A stretch of 64,000 nucleotides of DNA, taken from assembly GCA_012729785.1 (NCBI GenBank), contig JAAYCL010000014.1, positions 43,271 to 107,270 of the forward strand, written 5' to 3'. Source of the stretch: Chlamydiota bacterium. Lineage in GTDB: Bacteria; Auribacterota; Tritonobacteria; UBA1439. Position numbers and translations under genes: made by a program. Positions 53,637 to 61,905 of the stretch are shown piece after piece (within the stretch, counting starts at the first letter, position 1; each line of letters starts with the position of its first letter). The notes beneath the pieces were generated by a model that was not told the origin of the DNA, made no database searches, and worked only from the letters and a program-made list of their open reading frames with translations.

Positions 53637-55022
53637 ATGAGCGATCCCGCCTCCGGCGCCGTCGAAGTGCCGCGGCAATGGTACAACCTCGCGGCCGATC
53701 TCCCGACCTCGCCGCACCCCCCGTGCGCCCCCGACGGCACGCCCGTGACCGCCGAGATGCTGGCGCCGGTCTTCCCGATGAACCTGATCGAGCAGGAGAT
53801 GAGCGTCGAGCGCTGGATCGATATCCCGGAGGAGATCCGGGAGATCCTGTCGCGCTGGCGTCCGACGCCGCTGCGCAGGGCGCGGCACCTCGAACGGCAT
53901 CTGAAGACCCCGGCGCGCATATACTACAAGGACGAGAGCGTGAGCCCGCCGGGGAGCCACAAGCCCAACACCGCCGTGGCCCAGGCGTGGTACAACAAGG
54001 AGTTCGGCATCACCCGGCTGGTCACGGAGACCGGCGCGGGCCAGTGGGGCTGCGCGCTCGCCTTCGCCTGTTCGCTGCTCGGGCTCGAGTGCAAGGTCTA
54101 CATGGTCCGCATCAGCTTCGACCAGAAGCCGCTCCGCAAGACCATGATGCGGGTGTGGGGCGCCGATTGTACGGCGAGCCCGAGCACGCAGACGAACGCC
54201 GGGCGCCGGATCCTCGCCGAGACACCCGACACGCCGGGGAGTCTCGGGATCGCCATCAGCGAGGCGGTCGAGGAGGCGGTGAGCGATCGCTCCGGCGCGA
54301 CGCGCTACGCGCTCGGGAGCGTGCTCAACCACGTGATGCTTCATCAGACGGTCATCGGCCTCGAGGCCAAGGAGCAGTTGCAGCAGGCCGGGGAGAAGAG
54401 GCCCGACATCATCATCGCCTGCGCCGGGGGAGGGAGCAACTTCGCGGGGATCTCGTTCCCGTTCGTGTGCGACAAGATCCACGGAGACGATATCGCCATC
54501 ATCCCGGTCGAGCCCGCGGCGTGCCCGAAGATGACCCGCGGTCCGTTCGCCTACGATTTCGGCGATACCGCGGGGCTCACCCCGCTCCTTGCGATGTACA
54601 CCCTCGGGCACGCCTTTGTGCCGCCCCCGATCCACGCGGGCGGCCTCCGCTACCACGGGATGGCGCCGCTCGTGAGTCAGGCGATCGTCGAGGGGCTCGT
54701 GACGCCGCGCGCCTACAATCAGTTGAACTGCTACGCGGCCGCGATGCGATGGGCCGGGACTGAGGGGATGATATGCGCCCCCGAGACGAGCCATGCCATC
54801 GCCTGCGTCATCGAGGAGGCGGAGAGGGCCCGCGAGGAGGGGAAGGAGAAGGTGATCCTGTTCAACTACAGCGGGCACGGGCTGATGGATCTCACCGGCT
54901 ACGACCGGTACCTCTCCGGGCAGCTCTCCGACTACGTGCTCCCCGAGGCGGCGCTCCAGGAGTCCGTCGAGAACCTCACGCGTCTGCCCAAGCCCGCCAC
55001 GCGGCGGCCGGGGAACCGGTAG
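53637..55022 (+). CDS. TrpB2-type tryptophan synthase beta-like protein
   Basis: 461 aa, PLP enzyme, longer than TrpB1 and of the TrpB2 class. Seen: [36 protein letters not shown] (PLP Lys in SHKPN), ETGAGQWG, and [17 protein letters not shown]. TrpB2 makes tryptophan from indole and serine or phosphoserine, and often is an indole-salvaging enzyme. No trpA or other trp gene is present. It follows the two signalling genes by 34 bp; a functional link is not evident. Confidence 0.9.
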   Translation: MSDPASGAVEVPRQWYNLAADLPTSPHPPCAPDGTPVTAEMLAPVFPMNLIEQEMSVERWIDIPEEIREILSRWRPTPLRRARHLERHLKTPARIYYKDESVSPPGSHKPNTAVAQAWYNKEFGITRLVTETGAGQWGCALAFACSLLGLECKVYMVRISFDQKPLRKTMMRVWGADCTASPSTQTNAGRRILAETPDTPGSLGIAISEAVEEAVSDRSGATRYALGSVLNHVMLHQTVIGLEAKEQLQQAGEKRPDIIIACAGGGSNFAGISFPFVCDKIHGDDIAIIPVEPAACPKMTRGPFAYDFGDTAGLTPLLAMYTLGHAFVPPPIHAGGLRYHGMAPLVSQAIVEGLVTPRAYNQLNCYAAAMRWAGTEGMICAPETSHAIACVIEEAERAREEGKEKVILFNYSGHGLMDLTGYDRYLSGQLSDYVLPEAALQESVENLTRLPKPATRRPGNR

Positions 55023-55076
55023 TCCGGACGGACGCCGCGCCCATCCTTCGCCGCGTTGCGCGATCCCGCCGCCGCG

Positions 55077-55472
55077 TCAGAGCGCGGGGCGCGCGTGCCT
55101 GCCCGCCGCGGCGGGCGGCTCCTCCCCCTTGGACGCCCGGGAACTCTTCCACCGCGTCTCCCGCCTCGGCTCGATCTTGACCGTCGCGGGGAAGCAGTGG
55201 AGGGACGCCTCCGCCTCAACGGGAAAGGCGGCGATCCCCTTCATGAAGCGGCTGGAACGGAGCCGCGCCGCCGCAACGGCGGAAGGAGGGGCGTGGAGGC
55301 GGGAGTGCGCGGCGGTTGGCGGGAGCGGCTCGGCAACCGGTTCCCGCACGCCGCCGGACCGCCCCCCCTGCCGGAGCGAGGGGAGGAGCGCCAGGAGAAG
55401 GCCCATGAGTAGCAGGAACGCGGCGGCCTCGATGGCGATGAGGGCGTCGAGCGTCATCCTGCGCTGTCTCAC
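55077..55472 (-). CDS. Small single-pass protein at the end of minor-pilin operon A
   Basis: 131 aa from GTG 55472, overlapping the preceding stop as GTGA. It has one hydrophobic helix near the N-terminus (DALIAIEAAAFLLLMGLLLALL) and then an Arg/Pro/Ser-rich tail with no recognisable fold. Translational coupling with the large PilX-like gene is the main argument that it is real. An internal ATG (55457) is a later possible start. Confidence 0.5.
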   Translation of the reverse strand: MRQRRMTLDALIAIEAAAFLLLMGLLLALLPSLRQGGRSGGVREPVAEPLPPTAAHSRLHAPPSAVAAARLRSSRFMKGIAAFPVEAEASLHCFPATVKIEPRRETRWKSSRASKGEEPPAAAGRHARPAL

Positions 55473-57160
55473 GGCGCGACCTCCTGCCAGTAGATGAGAT
55501 CGAACATGTTCGTAGGCGGGAAGTACGGAGGGGGGAAGTAGACGACCCGCGTGTCGTAGATGTAGTTTTTGGAGTAGCCGCTCGTCTTGGTCGGCTGCCC
55601 GGCGATGTCGCCGCTGAAGGTCCCCACCGCTCCCCGCTGCCTCTGGATGAGGCCGCCGACGATCGTCAGCGTCCCCTCGAGGTGGCTGGTGTAGTCCTCC
55701 ACCCGGAAGCTGCCGGTGCTGCTCCCCGTGCTGTCGGGGGCCCCCAGCGCCATCACGGTCGCGCAGATCTTCCGGTCGATGGGACCGCCGCCGTCGTCCG
55801 CGACGATCACGTCCCCCTTCGCGACCAGGCCGAGCGTGTCGGTGGACTCCGGCTGGTCGTACCCGGTCGAATCGGACCCCCCGTCGCCGTCGTCGTCGGT
55901 GTCGTCCGGCTGCTCGCCGGGAAGGGTGTACCGGCCGTCGCCGTTCCGGTCGACCCCCTCGTCGTTCACGCCGTTGCCGTTCGGGTCGCTTAAAAGCCCG
56001 TCCCCGTCATAGTCGACCGGGTCGACACGGTAGAGGACGTCGTCCGTGACGATGAGGTCCCCCTGCGTGAGGATGGTGAGTTGGCCCGCGAGCGTGCCGG
56101 AGATCTCCGCGTCCCCGTTCACGTACACGACCGCCTTGCCCGAGGGGCTGGCGTTCGCGTCGAAGACGTCCACGCGGTTCGTGACGGTGACGTTCTCGGT
56201 GGTGTAGTAGCCCGGGATCGTGACCGTCTCGCTGTAGCGGGTCGCGTGGTAGATCCCGTAGCGCCAGCCGCGCCAGGTTTCGGTCACGGTTTGGGGCGGA
56301 TGCCACACCTGCTGCTCCTCCTGCTGGGTGTAGGTGAGCGTCCCCCGATCCCCCCCCTCGACGCCGAGGGTGATCTCCGTGTCTGAATCGATGACGAGCC
56401 CGAGGGCGCCGGAGGATGCCGCCTCTATCTCGGACATGTCGGTCGGGTAGGTGACGCTATCCGCCCCCAGCTCGTACCCGTCCCTGAAATGGGGCACATC
56501 CCGGGTGCCGTTGTTGGGGAGGGTGGAGGTTCGGGAGCTGCCGTTGTTGTAGAAGGTGAACGTGTCGCCGACGGAGGTGACCTTCCCCCAGAAATCGGGT
56601 CTGCCGGCGATATGGAGCGATCCGTTGGTGTGCACGAGGCCGAGCAGGGCGTCGGTCGTGACGAACCAGATGTTGCTGGGTTCGTTGTTGGTGAAGTACG
56701 CGTAGCGGGCGAAGCTCCCCAGAAGCATCGTCACGAGGATCTTCCTGCGCAGCTCGTCGCCGCTTTCGGGTGTGCCGTCGGGATCCGCGGTCCCGATGGA
56801 GGCGATGGTGTAGAACGGGATCGACCACGAGCCGAGTTCCACGTCGATCGAGGCGGTGTACGAGCCGGATCCGAACGGGACGGCGGCGGCCCCGAGCACC
56901 GTGGAGGCGGGGATCGTGTCCGTGGTCCTGAGGAGGGCGCTCCCCAGCTTTGCCTGGGCGGTGAGCCATTCCTTGGCGTGCTCCGCCCCCGCCTCCGCGA
57001 GGTACAGCGCCTCGGTGTGGCCGATCTTCCGGGCGACAAGCCGGCCGTCGGTCACGGCCGCGTAGAGCCAGGCGGCGATGACGGCGGTCATGATGGCGAG
57101 GAAGCAGCAGACGACGACCAGCAGATTTCCCCGGCGGGGATCCTCAAGGCGCGGTTTCAT
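55469..57160 (-). CDS. Large PilX-like minor-pilin-operon protein with Ca-binding-type loops
   Basis: 563 aa. N-terminal hydrophobic helix (about 12-33; NLLVVVCCFLAIMTAVIAAW) followed by LYLAEAGAEHAKEW, the signature of PilX/PulK-like proteins. A beta-rich body follows. Residues about 380-427 hold a series of acidic loops (DYDGDGLLSDPN, DPNGNGVNDEG, DRNGDGRY, DDDGDGGSD), typical of calcium-binding dockerin/TSP3-type loops. It ends LIYWQEVAP, similar to the paralogue at 59324. Start overlaps nothing; the upstream gene's stop is 4 bp away. Confidence 0.75.
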   Translation of the reverse strand: MKPRLEDPRRGNLLVVVCCFLAIMTAVIAAWLYAAVTDGRLVARKIGHTEALYLAEAGAEHAKEWLTAQAKLGSALLRTTDTIPASTVLGAAAVPFGSGSYTASIDVELGSWSIPFYTIASIGTADPDGTPESGDELRRKILVTMLLGSFARYAYFTNNEPSNIWFVTTDALLGLVHTNGSLHIAGRPDFWGKVTSVGDTFTFYNNGSSRTSTLPNNGTRDVPHFRDGYELGADSVTYPTDMSEIEAASSGALGLVIDSDTEITLGVEGGDRGTLTYTQQEEQQVWHPPQTVTETWRGWRYGIYHATRYSETVTIPGYYTTENVTVTNRVDVFDANASPSGKAVVYVNGDAEISGTLAGQLTILTQGDLIVTDDVLYRVDPVDYDGDGLLSDPNGNGVNDEGVDRNGDGRYTLPGEQPDDTDDDGDGGSDSTGYDQPESTDTLGLVAKGDVIVADDGGGPIDRKICATVMALGAPDSTGSSTGSFRVEDYTSHLEGTLTIVGGLIQRQRGAVGTFSGDIAGQPTKTSGYSKNYIYDTRVVYFPPPYFPPTNMFDLIYWQEVAP

Positions 57161-57164
57161 GGCG

Positions 57165-57911
57165 TCACATGTTCCTCGCAAATACCTCGAACGCTGTATC
57201 GAGGCTCGGTTCAGATGCATCGCGGGTTCCGTTGCGGTTCCAGTCGTTGTAGCACCTGAAGGCGGCCTGCACGCGGCTGTTGCGGGCGCCGTCCTGCCCG
57301 CCGGGGAGGATCCGGAAGATGCCCCCCGCGCCCGTCGGCTCGACGGACGGCACGATCGGTTCGTCGGACGCGGGGGAGGGGGAGCCGCCCGCGTTGAAAT
57401 AGATCGTCGTCCCGTCCAGGTAGTAGGTGAAGCGGATGTGGACGATCGATCTGTTGTCGTGCTGGGAGGCCGTGGTCCCGGCGTACCCCCGCGTGCAGGA
57501 GGAAAGCCGCCTCGTCTTCGGCTCCGCGCTCCCGTAGGCGATCGCCTCATCGTCTATGTACACGACCCCGGAAGGGGGGAAGACCTCCGCGGTCTGCACG
57601 TGGAGCGAGGAGTGGGTGGCGTTGACCGCGGAGCGGAGCACGGTCGCCGGGATGGTCACGGTCAGGGCGTTCCCCCCCTGCGCCACGGCGATCGCCTCCG
57701 CGGCGCTCGATCCTGAGGAGAGCCGTTCGATCCCGTAGCGCGCGCGGGAGAGGAGGCAGAGCCGCTCGGAGCCGTCGCGGTAGAGGCGCGAGAAGGCGAT
57801 GAAGGTGCCCAGGATGCCCCCGACGAGCAGGGCCGACAGGGTCGAGGCGAAGAGCACCTCGACGAGGGTGAATCCGCTCCTGCGCCTCCGCGCCTGCATC
57901 GGGGGTCTCAT
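57165..57911 (-). CDS. PilW-like pseudopilin with EF-hand-like loop
   Basis: 248 aa. Type IV prepilin leader GFTLVEVLFAS (cleavage after Gly, Glu at +5) preceded by a basic stretch. The globular part has a perfect EF-hand-like loop DWNRNGTRDASE (residues 223-234). Likely a minor pseudopilin, PilW/PulJ-like, initiating pilus assembly. Start overlaps the preceding stop in TGATG. Confidence 0.82.
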   Translation of the reverse strand: MRPPMQARRRRSGFTLVEVLFASTLSALLVGGILGTFIAFSRLYRDGSERLCLLSRARYGIERLSSGSSAAEAIAVAQGGNALTVTIPATVLRSAVNATHSSLHVQTAEVFPPSGVVYIDDEAIAYGSAEPKTRRLSSCTRGYAGTTASQHDNRSIVHIRFTYYLDGTTIYFNAGGSPSPASDEPIVPSVEPTGAGGIFRILPGGQDGARNSRVQAAFRCYNDWNRNGTRDASEPSLDTAFEVFARNM

Positions 57912-58342
57912 CAGGTCACGTTGTTTTTGCTGACCAGGGTGTGGAGGGTGACGTCGAACGAACGGTTCTGTTCGGTCCACTGCACGGAGACCGAGATCCT
58001 CTTCCTCGCGGCCCCGGAGACGCCGGATACCGTCACGACGATGTTCGCGCGGGGGGAGCCGGCCGGGTCGAGCGGGATCCCGGCCTCTCCGTAGGCGCCG
58101 GCCGCGGTCGAGAGGGAGGCGTACCGGAGGTTCATCACCTCCTCGATCTTGCTGCGCGCGAAACCGAGCGCCGCGATCTGGTGGGCGTTCCTTTTGACGG
58201 CCCCGTACCCCGCGAGCATCCCGCCGAGAATCGCCGGGAGCGCGAGGCCGAATATCCCCGCGCTGACGAGCACCTCGACAAGCGTGAGGCCCGCCCGTCC
58301 GTCTGCACCGGCGCACCGGGATACGCAACGGCTGGCTTTCAT
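57911..58342 (-). CDS. PilV-like pseudopilin, first gene of minor-pilin operon A
   Basis: 143 aa. Prepilin leader AGLTLVEVLVSAGIF with cleavage after Gly and Glu at +5, then a hydrophobic helix. The remainder is a small beta-rich head. There is no Shine-Dalgarno: a consensus TTGACA-N16-TATAAT promoter ends only 12 nt before the ATG, so the mRNA would be nearly leaderless. Resembles PilV/PulI. Overlaps the PilW-like gene. Confidence 0.82.
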   Translation of the reverse strand: MKASRCVSRCAGADGRAGLTLVEVLVSAGIFGLALPAILGGMLAGYGAVKRNAHQIAALGFARSKIEEVMNLRYASLSTAAGAYGEAGIPLDPAGSPRANIVVTVSGVSGAARKRISVSVQWTEQNRSFDVTLHTLVSKNNVT

Positions 58343-58354
58343 TGAACCATCTAC

Positions 58355-58382
58355 ATTATACACTACAATACCATTATGTCAA
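58355..58382 (-). promoter_or_regulatory. Perfect consensus sigma70 promoter of minor-pilin operon A
   Basis: Minus strand TTGACA (58377-58382), 16-nt spacer, TATAAT (58355-58360), both hexamers perfect. Only 12 nt separate the -10 from the start codon. Confidence 0.85.
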
Positions 58383-58500
58383 TCGTGGCACTCGCCGCGC
58401 GGGAGCCGGGGAATGCGCGGATACGAAGCAGTGTATGCCGTATCGAATCGCTTCGATCCGCCCGTTCACGCCGGGAACCGCGAGCCGCCCGGAGGCGCGC

Positions 58501-58529
58501 TTTACTCGGCAGGATGCGTGTGCTATACA
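58501..58529 (+). promoter_or_regulatory. Promoter for the TPR gene at 58565
   Basis: TTTACT (58501-58506), 17-nt spacer, TATACA (58524-58529). The ATG is 35 nt downstream. Confidence 0.65.
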
Positions 58530-58564
58530 GGGACGGACAGAGGCGCGGCGAGGGGGGCGATCGG

Positions 58565-59314
58565 ATGCAGGGAATCGGTCTGGGGCGGAGGGAGGTCGCG
58601 GCCTGGGTGGGGGCGATCATCGCGCTGATCCTGCTCGGTCTCGGCGCGGCCGCGGCGAGGAGGGCGGCGGCCCGGAGGGGGGCGGAGGTGCGGCCCGTGG
58701 ACCCGTACCGCGCAGAGATCGAACGCACGGACCCGGTCGAAATCCACACCAGGAGCGCCTACGCCTACGAGGCGGAGGGGTCGCTCGAGATGGCCGTCAA
58801 GGAGTACCTCGAACTCGTGAGGACCGACCCGGACGACGTCGCCGCCCGCGCGAACCTCGCGGCGCTGTATTTCAAGACGGGCGCCCCCGAGCGGGCCGTC
58901 GCGGAGATCCACGAGATCCTGAGGATAGACCCGTCGCAGTTCGGGCACCGGGAGGTTCTCGCGGACGCCTATGCGGAGGCGGGGGACCACGCGCGGGCCG
59001 CCCGGGAGTACGAGGAGGCGCTCCGGTACGCACCCGACTCCGCGGATCTCCGCTGCAAGCTCGGCAGGGAGCACCTCCTGACGAGGCGGCATGCGCTCGC
59101 GCGCGACGAGTTCCGGAAGGCGGTCGAAACGGACCCGGAATCCGCGGAGGCGCACCGCGGTCTCGCGGCGTCCCTCCGGGCGTTGGGGGAGGTCGAGGAG
59201 GCGGCGAGGGAAGCGGCCCTAGCCGAGACGCTCAGGCAACGGGAGGACCCGCCGTTGAAGCCGGGGCGGCTCCCGCCGTACCGGCCGCTCCGCTCGAAGC
59301 GCCCTACACCGTGA
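58565..59314 (+). CDS. Membrane-anchored TPR protein between the pilin operons
   Basis: 249 aa. N-terminal hydrophobic helix (about 13-32) then four to five TPR units (RSAYAYEAEGSLEMAVKEYLELV, LAALYFKTGAPERAVAEIHEIL, VLADAYAEAGDHARAAREYEEAL, LGREHLLTRRHALARDEFRKAV). It may be a PilF/PilW-like lipoprotein-independent scaffold for pilus assembly, since it lies between two minor-pilin operons. The start has gaggggggcgatcgg upstream. It converges on the PilX-like gene with 9 bp between stops. Confidence 0.78.
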   Translation: MQGIGLGRREVAAWVGAIIALILLGLGAAAARRAAARRGAEVRPVDPYRAEIERTDPVEIHTRSAYAYEAEGSLEMAVKEYLELVRTDPDDVAARANLAALYFKTGAPERAVAEIHEILRIDPSQFGHREVLADAYAEAGDHARAAREYEEALRYAPDSADLRCKLGREHLLTRRHALARDEFRKAVETDPESAEAHRGLAASLRALGEVEEAAREAALAETLRQREDPPLKPGRLPPYRPLRSKRPTP

Positions 59315-59323
59315 GCGGCGGTT

Positions 59324-60637
59324 TCACGGCGTCGGCATCGGCGGGGGCATCTCCTGCCAGTAGCGCAGCGCGTACTTCCCGCCCTGCAACTCCTTCTCGC
59401 CGAGGGCCTCGTCGTAATGGTACTCCGTCCCGCCCTGCACGGTGACGGTCTTTCCCACGAACGAGCCGTACTTGTCCTCGCTGCCGGTGAATTTGAGGTC
59501 GGCGTTGGGGGCGTAGACCGCCCCGTAAAACGCGGCGGAGCCTCCGATGTACAGATCCGTGCACCCCACCCCGCCGTAGATCGAGCAGTCGGCGGGGATG
59601 CCGCCGGGGTTGGTGAGCCCGTTCCCGGAGAAGGAGGCGGGCGCATCGAGATAGAACTCCACCTTGCCGACCAGGTTGATCGTGCCGTTTCCCGACAGGG
59701 AGATGCTCGTGCCCCTGTAGCCGGTGACCCAGACCACAGTAGCGGGGTCGCTGCTGTCGGAGGGGGGGCCGGTGAAGGTGAGGACGTGCCCGGTGGACTT
59801 GATCCCCGTGAACTTGTAGTACCCCGGCTCGTAGGTGAGGTCGCTCTTGACGGTGAGCACGCCCGCCCCGGGCTCGACGACGTAGTTCCGGGAGGGAGGC
59901 GAATTGTACGGTAGTTCCTGCTCGAAATCGTGCGTGACGGTTCCCGAGATCGTGGCGCCGCCGGTCACCGTGCCCCCCTCGCCCGTCATCACGTTCCCGT
60001 AGACCGTGATGTTCTGGCCGAGGTCCACTGCAGGGTCGCCGCCGCTGTTGGTGGCGATGTCGCCCTTCCCCTCGTCCGGCTCTCCCGGCGCGCCGCGGTG
60101 GACATTGTCGCCGCCGTAAACCCCGTCCCGGGAGTCGTAGCTGTCCACGACGAGGCCCCCTCCCAGCGTGACTAACGCGTCCCCGAGGAACGCGCCGTCG
60201 AACGGCCGGATGACCTTGGGGACGCAGAGCGCCTTCACGGTCCTCGCAAGAACCCCGGGGGCGTGTATCCCCGGCGCGTAGCCGATGCTCTCGACGAGCC
60301 AGTAGGGCTTGGGACTCATCGGGGTCGGCCAGGCCCGGATGACAAAGTCGCCCTTGACCTCCCCGGCGTTGGTCGAGAAGCCGGTCACGCTGCGCGTCTT
60401 CGGGGCCCCGCCCCAGTCGGAGAGCTCGGCGTCCGCGTTCATCGCGTGGTAGACGTACTCCACGCCCGCCTCGGCGAGGTTGAACGCGACCGCCCCGCGG
60501 TAGACGCGATGGGTGAGGAAGGAGTCGTGCCAGGGGGAGAGCATGAAGCCCGCCGAGAAGATGAGCAGCGCGATGATGATGCACATCGTGATGATCAGCG
60601 CGCTGCCCCGGGCGGCATCGGTTGCCGGACGGTTCAT
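59324..60637 (-). CDS. PilX-like minor-pilin-operon protein, last gene of operon B
   Basis: 437 aa. N-terminal hydrophobic helix (about 13-34; ALIITMCIIIALLIFSAGF) followed by FNLAEAGVEYVYHA, as in PilX/PulK-like proteins. The body is beta-rich with repeated GGxxSGTV-type and NGTINLVGKV strands like a right-handed beta-helix adhesin. It ends ALRYWQEMPPPMPTP, sharing the (L/I)xYWQE motif with the paralogue at 55469. Ends 9 bp from the TPR gene. Confidence 0.78.
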   Translation of the reverse strand: MNRPATDAARGSALIITMCIIIALLIFSAGFMLSPWHDSFLTHRVYRGAVAFNLAEAGVEYVYHAMNADAELSDWGGAPKTRSVTGFSTNAGEVKGDFVIRAWPTPMSPKPYWLVESIGYAPGIHAPGVLARTVKALCVPKVIRPFDGAFLGDALVTLGGGLVVDSYDSRDGVYGGDNVHRGAPGEPDEGKGDIATNSGGDPAVDLGQNITVYGNVMTGEGGTVTGGATISGTVTHDFEQELPYNSPPSRNYVVEPGAGVLTVKSDLTYEPGYYKFTGIKSTGHVLTFTGPPSDSSDPATVVWVTGYRGTSISLSGNGTINLVGKVEFYLDAPASFSGNGLTNPGGIPADCSIYGGVGCTDLYIGGSAAFYGAVYAPNADLKFTGSEDKYGSFVGKTVTVQGGTEYHYDEALGEKELQGGKYALRYWQEMPPPMPTP

Positions 60638-60647
60638 CGGTTCACCA

Positions 60648-61310
60648 TCAGGTTGACCTCGCCGCCGTGTTCCTGAACGTCACGGTGGTGGCGAGGCGCT
60701 CGGTCTGTGCGGTCACCGCCGGTTTGCCCGCGTAGTCGACCGAGGAGACCACGGCCACCGCGCCGCCGACCGCAAGGGAGATCTCCACCGCGCAGGCGTC
60801 GGCGGGCACAGACGTCGTGGCGTTGTTCCTGTCCTCGAGCGTGAAGGCGAGCGCGGTCACGCCCCGGGCGACCACCGTGGTGCCGCTTTCCCTGTCGCTT
60901 GATTCGTGGGGGATCACGATCCTCTCCAGGGCGTTCCCGTTCAGGCGGTAGACGAAGTAGTCGGCCGCGTTCTTGATGTCGATGATCTCCTTCGACGCGT
61001 CTATCGCGGGGACCTTGAGCACGAGGCAGGTGGCCGACGTCGCATGGCCTCCGTGGGTTGCGACCGGCTCGATCGTCCACCTGATGTCCCTGGCCATCGA
61101 ATCCATCGCGTGGCGGATCTCGTTTCGGACGCCGAGGTGGGAGTAGCCGACCGCGAAGGCGCGCTGGTAGGAGATGAAGGTGTACAGCACGAACCCGATC
61201 GCCATCGCCATCACGCTCGAGGCGAACATGAGTTCGAGGAGGGTGAATCCGCCGCGGCAGCCGCGGCGAACGGGCGTTCCCCCTTCGCGGCCGCTTCTGC
61301 GCGCCCTCAT
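60648..61310 (-). CDS. PilW-like pseudopilin, operon B
   Basis: 220 aa. Prepilin leader GGFTLLELMFASS (Glu at +5), basic N-terminal tail and long hydrophobic helix. The head is beta-rich with Cys near residues 131 and 179. The start codon overlaps the upstream stop in ATGA, so the order PilV-like, PilW-like, PilX-like is fixed. Paralogous in layout to 57165-57911. Confidence 0.8.
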   Translation of the reverse strand: MRARRSGREGGTPVRRGCRGGFTLLELMFASSVMAMAIGFVLYTFISYQRAFAVGYSHLGVRNEIRHAMDSMARDIRWTIEPVATHGGHATSATCLVLKVPAIDASKEIIDIKNAADYFVYRLNGNALERIVIPHESSDRESGTTVVARGVTALAFTLEDRNNATTSVPADACAVEISLAVGGAVAVVSSVDYAGKPAVTAQTERLATTVTFRNTAARST

Positions 61311-61714
61311 GGCCGGCCTATCCCTTCCTTGGTGATGTACGTCGCGAGGCTCACGTGCATCGGCCGCCCGGGCGGCGGCCCGGCGTGCGAGACCCACCCG
61401 ACGTGCGCGGTGACCTTCTTCATCGTCGCCGTCTCGTCCTGCACCGCGAACGAGCCGCTCACCGCCGTTCCATCCCGGTTGCGCAGCGACGGCACGGCGA
61501 ACGTGTGCGGCGCGACGGAGGCGAAACTTGCGTTCCGCATCCGCTCGATCTCCTGCTGCGCTGCCTGGAGCGCCGCGGCGGATTCGCGCGAGGCCCTAAT
61601 GGTCTGTATGCTCCAGGTCACGGCCGTGGCGAGGCCTCCGAAGGCGACCGCTACCAGAACGATGGCGATCAACACCTCCATGAGCGTCATGCCGCGCCGG
61701 CGCCCGGCACCCAT
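61307..61714 (-). CDS. PilV-like pseudopilin, first gene of operon B
   Basis: 135 aa. Short leader ending RRRG, then MTLMEVLIAIVLVAVAFGGL (Glu at +5). A small head of beta strands follows. It is the first gene of operon B. The Shine-Dalgarno (agagagga) is present, unlike in operon A. Confidence 0.82.
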   Translation of the reverse strand: MGAGRRRGMTLMEVLIAIVLVAVAFGGLATAVTWSIQTIRASRESAAALQAAQQEIERMRNASFASVAPHTFAVPSLRNRDGTAVSGSFAVQDETATMKKVTAHVGWVSHAGPPPGRPMHVSLATYITKEGIGRP

Positions 61715-61745
61715 TGGCGGATCCTCTCTTGGGCTCTGCCCTGTT

Positions 61746-61774
61746 TATATAGCATATTCAGGGGGTATTGTCAA
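61746..61774 (-). promoter_or_regulatory. Promoter of minor-pilin operon B
   Basis: Minus strand TTGACA (61769-61774), 17-nt spacer, TATATA (61746-61751); the ATG is 31 nt downstream. Divergent from the propeller gene promoter. Confidence 0.75.
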
Positions 61775-61831
61775 TTTCCGCGCCCCCCCGTGTCGTCTCC
61801 ACGGAACGAGGCCCGGCTGTTCGCTCGGCCC

Positions 61832-61860
61832 TTTACTTTTCCTGAAATCGGTGCTACGTT
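61832..61860 (+). promoter_or_regulatory. Promoter for the propeller gene at 61906
   Basis: TTTACT (61832-61837), 17-nt spacer, TACGTT (61855-61860). Confidence 0.5.
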
Positions 61861-61905
61861 CATACGCGGCCCGGTCAACTGAACATCCGCTCCGGGGAGA
61901 GCCGA

